From: Ophiothrix spiculata
Lineage: Eukaryota > Echinodermata > Ophiuroidea > Amphilepidida > Ophiotrichidae
Assembly (NCBI GenBank): GCA_000969725.1
Contig: JXSR01S009995.1
Reading direction: 5' to 3' (one strand)
Length of the DNA stretch: 40,310 nucleotides
Made by a program: the position numbers and the translations under genes. The notes under the pieces were generated by a model. The model saw nothing but the letters and a program-made list of their open reading frames with translations, was not told the DNA's origin and ran no database searches. Below, piece by piece: positions 33,334 through 40,310 of the stretch. Within the stretch, counting starts at the first letter, position 1, and each line of letters begins with the position of its first letter.

Positions 33334-33359
33334 CCCCCACCCCCCCACCCCAAAAAAAG
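33334..33359 (+). repeat. C-rich/A-rich low-complexity tract
   Basis: Runs of C interrupted by A, followed by a run of A, just downstream of the direct-repeat cluster. Confidence 0.9.
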
Positions 33360-33453
33360 AAGAAGTTAGAAACGAGCCCATGTTTGCAGAAATGTAAAAA
33401 TAAAATCGTTACATCTGCTGTTTGGCCGAAAAATACATTTATTAGACATGGGT

Positions 33454-33662
33454 ATATCAATCAATCAATAAATCAATCAATCAATTAATGATACACAGTA
33501 CTTGTATGACATGCATACCCCATTACGGAGTCTATTCGTACAGGGGACCGACGGCTTTACGTGACTCCCGAACCACGGAGCAAGTAGAGTAAAGATTCTT
33601 GCCCAAGGAAACAATGTTTCAGACCTCAGACGACACAACCGGAACACTCACCCCCCTCCTCC
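33454..33662 (-). mobile_element. Retroposon 3' end (SINE/LINE-tail-like) with (TTGA)n tail
   Basis: Read on the minus strand, a GC-rich body contains 'ccttgggcaagaatctttac', 'cgggagtcacgtaaagccgt' and 'cggtcccctgtacg', a pattern I associate with widespread animal SINE/LINE 3' ends. It is followed by 'gtgtatcatta' and a tail of TTGA repeats (33,455-33,489 on plus). The composition differs sharply from the flanks. The family assignment rests on recall of similar sequences. Confidence 0.6.
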
Positions 33663-33663
33663 G

Positions 33664-34317
33664 AATGGCGTTTCTAAATATTGACGATTCTGGGATCTGT
33701 TAAACATGATATATAGATTAATTTACTTTCACGCTTCGGTTTATCAAATGAATAATCTCAGTTTTCCTCTCTTTTCATGCTGTTAGTTCAGCTAAGTGCA
33801 GTAACCTGTCGTGGTTAGCTGTGCTCTCTTTTTTTAAAAGTCACATCTAACCATTAAAACGAATTGCCAAAAACTAAAACTCATCTGTCAATTTGACAAA
33901 TTGTATCTGTTGGAAAATTTTCTCATAACAAAATAGGTAGAAGAAGCATGCCATTATACCTCTGAATAAAACATAGTAAAATCTAAATTACTTTTATACA
34001 ATCTTGAAAATTGAAATTTATCTAGGGAAAAAAATTAAAAAAAGTGTATCTTGGTGGACAATTGTCTACCCTTCAAAGGTAGACAATTGTTAACCCTAAT
34101 AAACCTTTTTCTTGAAAAAACAAAATGGTTTCTAAGATTTTATATATAAAAGAAATTTAGATTTTATAATGTTATATGTTCTTTGCGTCCTTGTGTTGAA
34201 CTTCATAATTGATCAGTTTTTTCTCGTCTGCAATTTAATGTTATGTACACAGCATTTTAAATTGGTGACTGATGACAAAAAAGATTTTAGCAATATTGTC
34301 AAAGAAATATTAAATCA
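33664..34317 (+). repeat. X-box family, partial unit (X-box missing)
   Basis: Plus sense, like U3 but reaching the unit end: 'gacgattctgggatctg', 'cacgcttcggtttatcaaat', 'catctgtcaatttgacaaat', 'gaagcatgcc', 'tgatcagttttttc', 'ggtgactgatgaca' and 'gcaatattgtc'. It is cut at its end by the 899-bp inverted-repeat element. It contains the inverted repeat at 34,058-34,090. Confidence 0.68.
34058..34090. repeat. Perfect inverted repeat, 13-bp arms
   Basis: ACAATTGTCTACC and GGTAGACAATTGT flank seven bases. Related to the insertion-linked palindrome at 10,257-10,282, which ends in 'gtagacaatt'. Confidence 0.88.
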
Positions 34318-34743
34318 TTTGTCATAAAAACAACCTGTAGACTAAGCTGTAGATATACGTACTTCGTCATTTTTGTAGTCATTTTCATTTTGAATTTTTC
34401 CTCATGATGTTACATTTTCACCACTATATTAAATTTTCATTCGGAATGAAAATCTTAATTTAATATTTTTCTCATGGTGTAAAATTTTTGTCACGGAGTA
34501 AAATGTTTCACCATTTATGAAAATGTTTCATGATGGTGAAATAATTTTTCGCATCACGGCACAGTTTGCAATGATTACTCATCTGTAGTATTTTGATATT
34601 TCATAGTACATTACTTTCACTGGTAATAGTTGTTTACAAATTTGCCAGTTTATTTCTAGAACAAATTTAAGATTTATAGTGCATTATTAAACCTTGCTTG
34701 CCGAGTTTTGTAGGTTCGAAACCACGGATATCAAAGTTATATC

Positions 34744-34950
34744 ATGGCACCAAGACGTGACGCTTTGGTAATTCTTCTTCTTGTTCTTCTTCCTCGTCGA
34801 ATTTCTTGCCAAGGTCTTTTATCATGTGATTTTGAATCACATTTTTCATTGGTCAACAATGATCGATCTAGGCCCAGTGTTCAACTGGGCATAGATCGAC
34901 CTCATAAGGTCGAGTACAATACCATAATTACTTTGGTCTTTTCATTATAA
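34744..34950 (+). CDS. Small ORF with leader-like N-terminus, inside the 899-bp element
   Basis: A 68-codon frame begins MAPRRDALVILLLVLLPRRI, a basic start plus an LVILLLVLL core that resembles a signal peptide or anchor. The rest has no recognised domain, and its middle is encoded by the hairpin at 34,863-34,899. It is probably a chance frame within a mobile element. Confidence 0.12.
   Translation: MAPRRDALVILLLVLLPRRISCQGLLSCDFESHFSLVNNDRSRPSVQLGIDRPHKVEYNTIITLVFSL
34863..34899. repeat. GC-rich hairpin, 16-bp arms
   Basis: TCGATCTAGGCCCAGT and ACTGGGCATAGATCGA flank a five-base loop, with one mismatch. A second small palindrome (GTGATTTTGAATCAC, 34,826-34,840) lies just upstream. Confidence 0.88.
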
Positions 34951-35499
34951 TCTGAAATCTGTCCTTGACAGGTACTGTGGATTTTATTCTGCTGAAAAGA
35001 TTTGCTGACTCCTTTGATTTTTCTCCAATGAGGAACACTTTCATTTGAATTTTTATCACCGTCTTGATTATTTATCATTCTAATTGTAGTTTTAGCGGAT
35101 TATTCCGGTCGATAATATCGTATGGGAACTCAAGGTCAATATGCATTCAGCTCTCTGGATTTTCAAGATGGTAAAAATGACGAAGTATATCTACAGCTAA
35201 AACGGTCTATGACAAAAATCAAATTGATATAACTGTTTGGATTTTATTACTTCTATAAATATATGCATTTTTGAATAAACAAAAATACATTTTATCATAT
35301 AAAGTTTCAAGATTGGAGGACATTTAATTCATTCTAATCTAATTAAGTAAAAATAAGGTGACTGAAAATGTCATATTATAGACTCAACTCGAAATGTATG
35401 ATAACAAATTATATCAGATGTCTTCGACCTTTGAGATATCTTCATTATATATCCCTACATATTAACTCAAGTAAGTTAAACCAGTAAACCGCATAGTGC

Positions 35500-36100
35500 A
35501 TATGGTAGCGGCAAGTATAATATCAACATTCTCTTGAATTACAAATTCACAACCACTTTATTACTGTCAATCTAAACTCAAGCGATGAAAAAATACTGAA
35601 CTTCGCCATTGCAGGCGACCAATCGTGATCATTCAAATAAATTGCTTTCAAATCCAAGTCCTCCCAAAGGATATTTCCTTTTTGTGCAAAGATACCTGAG
35701 ACGATTAACGTTGCCATGGCAACGCATTATTCCTTTTCCTTTTGTAAATATATAGCAATTTTGCGACAGATTTATTGAAGATTTAAAGCCATAGTGTTGG
35801 TGAAATTGACGCTTTAATCTGATTAAAACCGCTGGATTTACAGTTTTAAAATCGCTGGATTTACAGTTTAATTTTGAAATGAATAATTTCGACACCTATC
35901 ACTCTTATATCAATTTTGTTGCGACCATGGTGGTTGTGAGTGTCATGGTAACATTTTTCTCAAATCTCAAATTAAGCTCATGTGTTCTTTTAAGCATGTT
36001 TATTCCAGTCGAAAAATTTCTCACAGACACATATGATGCATTATATAAATGCAAGTTTTATTATCCGAAATTCAAAGAATTTGAAATCTAGTCATCTCCA
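35500..36100 (+). repeat. X-box repeat unit U7 with perfect X-box
   Basis: The unit is plus sense and corresponds to U4 in inverted context. The front end reads 'gcgaccaatcgtgatcattc', 'ttgtgcaaagatacctgaga', then the X-box, TATA-like stretch, 'gacagatttattga' and 'gaaatgaataatttcgac'. The ATG in that last block (35,879) starts a 70-codon frame (MNNFDTYHSYINFVATMVVV... to ...KFYYPKFKEFEI). The tail of that frame also aligns with the end of the next unit (37,625-37,665). Related ATG-AAT-AAT starts occur in other units, but their frames are not maintained. Confidence 0.78.
35619..35754 (+). promoter_or_regulatory. Promoter-like cassette: CCAAT, X-box, TATA
   Basis: CCAAT at 35,619-35,623 is the NF-Y type. 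GTTGCCATGGCAAC at 35,710-35,723 matches the symmetric RFX-binding X-box perfectly (family knowledge), and AAATATATA lies at 35,746-35,754. The same order and about 90-base CCAAT to X-box spacing recur in units at 9,302-9,410, 11,049-11,154 and 29,084-29,189. Whether any transcript starts here cannot be told from sequence. Confidence 0.55.
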
Positions 36101-36319
36101 TTTTCGTTTTGTTTATCGAAATATACAATAAGTAAATAAAGTCACTTCAGAGTCCGTATTGTATGTTGTATAATGTATTTAAAATACGGTAATCTTCTGA
36201 AATAAAAACAACATGAATACAGAGTGAAGTTAAAATTAATGATCAAAGAAAATACTGAATCTGCCGTTATTAATGCATAAAACAGTCTTCAAACTCAACA
36301 TACATCACATTAACTTAAG

Positions 36320-36795
36320 CTTTTATTTACTCACTCAAAATAGATAAAGATCCATGAACAAGTCCGCGCAAATGAGATGGGTAAACGAGATATTTTTGTC
36401 GCATAAATCGTGGACTGACATGACAGTTAACGAGTGAACCTGAGAGAAAAAGCGAGCTGAGCAAGATGAGATGATTAGCGAAGCCAGCAATTTTCCGGCT
36501 CGACACACGTGTTACGCTTGTAGGCGATTGACGAGATCATTCTAGGTCTCTAGTGGATTCTATCATCGACAATTCCTGGCTAGCACAAGATAAATTGTAG
36601 TCATGATGCAAGTAGCAAATAACAAGGAGATGAAAGATAGGGTGAAGACTTATGTCTTAGTTTGGACTGTATCTATAGATTGATCGTAAAGTTAGGGGAT
36701 ATATGAGACTATTTGAGTGATCAAGTGCCTGAGAATGAGTGAGTGGTTGTTCGGAGTTCAAAACAACTTTACTGATGTTATCTTTAGTCAAAGGT
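36320..36795 (-). repeat. E-box block, inverted copy
   Basis: The reverse complement matches 8,230-8,660, including CACGTG, the 21-codon MISSIAYK frame (identical to copy 1) and the LILLSSLFLSGS frame. It sits next to U7 just as the copy 1 block sits next to U4, so 35,500-36,800 is an inverted copy of 8,230-9,500. Confidence 0.65.
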
Positions 36796-37170
36796 GTTTT
36801 TTTATAAATCAGTAAGAACCATCTCCATGTTAATCATTAATGTTAAAACATTGATACTAAAAGAAATTTATTCATGTAATTATTTGTATTTTTATTGCTA
36901 TCTATCTTCAAATAATTCTTTATAATTATTATATTTCTTTGAAACTGATATTTTATATCAATTTATAGAAAACCTATCTACTTATAATATTCATATAGCA
37001 AACGACGGGACCATAGTCAAGGTTGATTAGAGGACATGAATAATTCATTCCAAACGAATAACATTGGGAAAACAGCAAGAAAAGCAAAATGTTGCATCTT
37101 GAAAATATCAAATCAACTTGAGCTGTATAATACCTACTGTATAAGTGAAGCTTTAGCTAGACGATCCTCG

Positions 37171-37198
37171 TTGTATATATATATAAATATATATATCA
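37171..37198 (+). repeat. (TA)n tract
   Basis: Alternating TA with one AA interruption. Confidence 0.9.
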
Positions 37199-37229
37199 AG
37201 TTGTTACTTAAGTCGCATGTATAATACCA

Positions 37230-37660
37230 CTACAAAATATTCTTTTGACTTGTAAACTCGCAACCACTTTTAAATTCTGTCAGTATTGACCCAAGCAACC
37301 ATGCTAAAATAATGAACTCTGCCGTTACAAGAGACCATTAGTGATTACTCAGATAAATTGCTTTCAACATCAAACCCAAATCATCCCGGAGGACATTTCT
37401 TTATTGGGCATGAGATAAAGGGATAAACCTGGGACGATTAACGTTGCCATGGGAACGTATTATTCCTTTTCCGTTCGTAAATATATAACAATTTTGCGAC
37501 AGATTTATTGGAAATTTAAAGCTATAGTGAGGGTAAAATTTGACTCGGCTAGAATCTGATTAAATTTGCTGGATTTTATTGTTATAAAATCATTCGTATG
37601 AATTTTTGGTAAAATATTTCAATACAAGTATCATTATCCGGAATACAAAGAATTTAAAAA
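37230..37660 (+). repeat. X-box repeat unit U8
   Basis: Plus sense. The CCAAT position reads CCATT (37,335-37,339). The X-box at 37,443-37,456 is GTTGCCATGGGAAC, one base from the perfect palindrome. 'aaatatataaca' follows, then 'gacagatttattgga'. It is shortened internally compared with U7 but has the same 'caagtatcattatccggaa' end. Confidence 0.75.
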
Positions 37661-38149
37661 CTTATTTGATATTTTGTCCCCTTCGTTTTGAAATTTCCAA
37701 ATACACAATAATTCTATTTTTCTTCAAATTAAATGGAGACAATTATGAATAATATACTACTTGCATGAATACGCCTATGGATATGGTGGTCAGATAAATT
37801 AATAGTCTTCGGAAATCAGAAATCATAGAAATAAGGAGCTGTACATTTTAAATTCAATATGAATCACATCAACAATCACAGCAACGATATTAAAACCGAA
37901 ATACATTACATCACAGAAAAATAAACTTTTATCACTTTCTCTTCACGTAAAATTAAACTCTAGTGTGGGTCTCAAAGAGCTTCGAAGAAGAGGAAATTAG
38001 CTTGAAAGAGGACATTTCACAATCCTTTTTTGAGTATCAAAATGGCGATATTCAAATTTATAATTTTACATACTGAATGCCATCAATAGAGCATTCAATG
38101 TTATATAAATTTGTTTATTTTTTGTTTTTAAAAACTCTTATTTAAAATT

Positions 38150-38480
38150 CTTATACGATAGATCGATTCTATGAATACTCTATGATTTAAAATATGCATT
38201 TTGGTTTTACTGTCATCAGGAGATAGCAGCATGCATTTCAAATTTCATTAGTGAAGTGTCATTAGCAAAGAGATTATATATAGGTTGCAAAATGAATGTT
38301 TACGTCTATTTGTCACGTTAGTTAGCAGGAGAGATAGAAATGGTGGTTATATAACGCACATGAAAATGATAATATCTCGTAAATATCTTTGGTAGATAGC
38401 AGCTACTATATATGTGTTATATTTTAAAGTTTCAATTGTATTATGTGAATTTTACTTTAGAAATTACTACAATAAAAATT
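38150..38480 (+). repeat. Diverged copy of part of 7,700-8,050
   Basis: Shared order on the plus strand: 'ttttggttttactgtcatca' then 'agatagcag' here against 'tttgggttttgctgtcatct' and 'agatagcag' at about 7,775. Further on, 'agaaatggtggttatataac' here resembles 'agaaattctggctatacaac' at about 7,897, followed by 'gtagatag' in both. It is much more diverged than segmental copy 2. Confidence 0.5.
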
Positions 38481-38779
38481 CAGACTGTTAAAAAAACAAG
38501 ATTACTATCTTCAGCAGGTATATTATCGTAAAGGCAGATTCAAGTGATTGACTTGAATGTTTCAATTTTCAATCAAATATGCCATCAAAAATCTAGATTT
38601 TATTTTTCTGATTACATATAGTATCTTATAAGATGATGAAAATGTATAACTTATTTTGGATGTCAGAATCGTTCTATTATGTTATTTTATATAGTCAGAT
38701 ATTCCTAATATGTTCAACAATAATTGTGCAATCTACGAACTATACTTCTTCGTTGGGTAAAAACAATTCTGTATAATTA

Positions 38780-38983
38780 AGGCTATACGTCCAAATACAT
38801 TCGATCGCCGAATAACACACACAATTCATGGATATTGGTTATAACCAACGAAAAAACCAAAAAACCAAAGGAAACGTGAATTAAACAAAAATCAAACCAC
38901 AAGAAAAAAACCCCAAAAAGGTCAGAGCGAATATCGCGAGCGCAAGTCTCTCGGGCGAGCGAATGTGCTTGGACGTCAAGCCT
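38780..38983. mobile_element. 204-bp MITE, TA target duplication
   Basis: The ends read AGGCTATACGTCCAA and, inverted at the right, AGGCTTGACGTCCAA. TA flanks both sides (38,778-38,779 and 38,984-38,985). Repeat A has no such insert between its 'acaattctgtat' and 'tattgaaagaaat'. The right half is CpG-rich ('atcgcgagcgcaagtctctc'). No coding capacity; the 68-codon minus frame across it is incidental. Confidence 0.82.
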
Positions 38984-39497
38984 TAGCATGCTTAGTGCAT
39001 GTATTGAAAGAAATCATAAAATTTGTTAGAACAACTATAACAAATTTGTGATGTATATTTGTAATAATTGTTACAATTGCTCATATTAAATGCCAGTATT
39101 ATTACTCAAAACATGGTGTTATACCGTATTGAGGAGTTATTTTTTTATTATGCATAAGGTAAATTGTCACTGCGCTTTAGAATCATATTTAGGGTCTTTG
39201 TCGAGAATAATATATTTGACATTTAAAAATTTATCTTAAGACAAAATTAGTTTGCTGCCTCACACTACATGGTAAGATAATAGATGAATTCACAAGTGTA
39301 ATTATAATTTCTATGTAAAAAAACCCTTTACAAGGCTTTTACTGCGTGGCTGCGGTGTTATTATTCTTGTCACGTAGCCAGGTACAAGCGACGTCCATGT
39401 TGATTTACGAACAACACTCTGACAATATTGCATGTCAGCATTTAATATGTGTACCTTGGGATACACAGCGTACTGTTAGCATATCTGAGCTTGATTA

Positions 39498-39981
39498 AAG
39501 GCGGTGTCACACATCACCGTATAATAGACGAAAACGTACGAATAACGTACACTGTTTTTATTGTACGGTGATGTTCGTTATGCATTCGGTAGAAACACGT
39601 TCAATCCGTTATCTATCCGGTGGGATTTGTGCATTGGAGATATATTATAATGAAACTTGCGAACCGGAAAGTGCCAAGAGGTATGATTTTCAAGTGGGGA
39701 CGTTACTAATTCGTTTTGTACGTTTCTCATACTTAATGTATTCGTTTAGTACGGCACACGTCCGGTTCTCATTCGGCGTTGTTCAGTGAGACGAGACAAC
39801 TTTTCCGCTTCTTATCCGCAAGTCGTACGGTCAACGTACGTTCTATTCGTTTCATGTTCGTTAGTCAATACGTTTATTGTATGGATTTCTTCACCGTATA
39901 TGACCTCTCGCCACCGTATAGCCTAACTTTGTACGTAATTCATACGTTTTGGCTCTATACGGTGATGTGTGACACCGCCTT
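39498..39981. mobile_element. 484-bp MITE with perfect 26-bp TIRs
   Basis: The TIRs (39,498-39,523 and 39,956-39,981) are perfect inverted copies starting AAGGCGGTGTCACACATCAC. TA lies on both sides (39,496-39,497 and 39,982-39,983); TTAA/TTAT is an alternative reading of the junction. The interior is full of short CGTACG, CGTATG and CCGTAT motifs, many in inverted pairs near the ends, and is CpG-rich compared with the host. Repeat A (about 30,175-30,190) gives the empty site. The frames at 39,568-39,789 and 39,779-40,039 are not transposase-like. Confidence 0.93.
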
Positions 39982-40310
39982 TATACGCGAGTCATGTAGA
40001 TGTGATGAAAATATTATTCAAATTCATGGATCTATTTAGTGTGTTTGATTAACTGAAATAATTTACCATTTACTCATTCAGTGTTTAGCATGTTTGAACA
40101 CTTTCAAGTGTCACATATTTGAAAAAATGTATACTATTTTATCGTCGGTAAATGAAGAGATGATTCTTAGTATCAAATTTATTTGTTTCATAATCATGAA
40201 AATATTCCAATTCCAATTTCCACCAGGCACAACACTTTGGTGCCTGCGTGCATTTATTTACTTGCATGTAGGCCCAAGGCCCTTTGCATAAAATGTAACA
40301 AAGATAATTA

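Larger units (their letters stand above)
34318..35216. mobile_element. 899-bp element with imperfect inverted ends
   Basis: The left end TTTGTCATA plus 'agctgtagatatac' and 'acttcgtcattttt' is mirrored at the right end by 'aaaaatgacgaagt', 'atatctacagct' and TATGACAAA. Candidate 5-bp target duplications AATCA flank it (34,313-34,317 and 35,217-35,221). The left interior (34,380-34,560) is degenerate 'catgatggtgaaa'-type low complexity. It carries a hairpin and one small ORF, but no transposase. The superfamily is unclear. Confidence 0.7.
38750..40200 (+). repeat. Dispersed repeat B (partner at 29,690-30,410)
   Basis: Collinear with repeat A and interrupted by two MITEs (38,780-38,983 and 39,498-39,981). 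The conserved core is 39,300-39,490. Its plus frame reads CVAAVLLFLSRSQVQA, then TSMLIYEQHSDNIACQHLIC, as in repeat A with a few replacements, and lacks an in-frame start. Confidence 0.75.

Noticed and set aside
34713-34723. GGTTCGAAACC, like a tRNA T-loop or Pol III B box
   Set aside because: No 5-bp T stem, no A box at a suitable distance and no cloverleaf could be drawn, so this is not a tRNA or tRNA-derived SINE.
38783-38989. 68-codon minus ORF with a hydrophobic middle
   Set aside because: It spans a MITE almost end to end and reads through A/T-rich low complexity; probably chance.
39568-40039. Two plus-strand ORFs of 73 and 86 codons
   Set aside because: They lie within or across the right edge of the MITE; the composition reflects repeated CGTAC-type motifs and nothing resembles a transposase.
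1-40310. CRISPR array, prokaryotic operons or phage genes
   Set aside because: No regularly spaced short repeats with unique spacers, no ribosome binding sites with long ORFs; all evidence points to eukaryotic non-coding DNA.

Overview
This window is non-coding, AT-rich nuclear DNA from a eukaryote, most likely an invertebrate animal. The base composition, the absence of any long open frame in 40 kb, a decayed LINE reverse-transcriptase fragment, several non-autonomous DNA transposons with TA or TTAA target duplications, retroposon tails of short tandem repeats and a 50-N scaffold gap all fit this. The mix of repeats resembles marine invertebrates such as bivalves, but I cannot fix the species. 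I find no intact protein-coding gene, rRNA, tRNA or CRISPR array.

Layout. (1) Bases 1 to about 11,584 are a segmental copy that recurs, same strand and same order, at about 15,826-29,687. The copies differ by many small changes and by insertions present in only one of them: a LINE 3' end (about 18,737-19,395), a second retroposon tail (about 21,610-21,890) and an extra partial duplication on either side of the N gap (23,730-23,779). Identity is patchy; 7,070-7,960 versus 25,195-26,100 is far more alike than its surroundings. (2) The spacer 11,585-15,825 contains a 1.08-kb element with inverted repeats of about 200 bp (13,880-14,957). (3) Bases 29,690-30,410 recur at 38,750-40,200, where the second copy carries two separate MITE insertions. 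(4) Bases 30,420-38,750 hold a TTAA hairpin MITE, a SINE/LINE-tail-like retroposon, an 899-bp inverted-repeat element, and a segment (35,500-36,800) that is an inverted copy of 8,230-9,500.

The main unexplained signal is a repeat family of up to about 0.9 kb, with about 19 full or partial copies on both strands. Most of the longer copies have the same internal order: a CCAAT box (often degraded), an RFX-type X-box close to GTTGCCATGGCAAC, an A/T-rich TATA-like stretch, and then a conserved non-coding body. I count 13 X-box-like sites, one a perfect palindrome (35,710-35,723). Either the family is a transposable element with an RFX-type promoter, or these are amplified promoter/enhancer cassettes. 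Other recurrent blocks are a three-copy E-box (CACGTG) segment, a three-fold exon-like module (ADGTNLPVINxTP), and a conserved core shared by the 30-kb and 39-kb repeats. None can be assigned a function from sequence alone.
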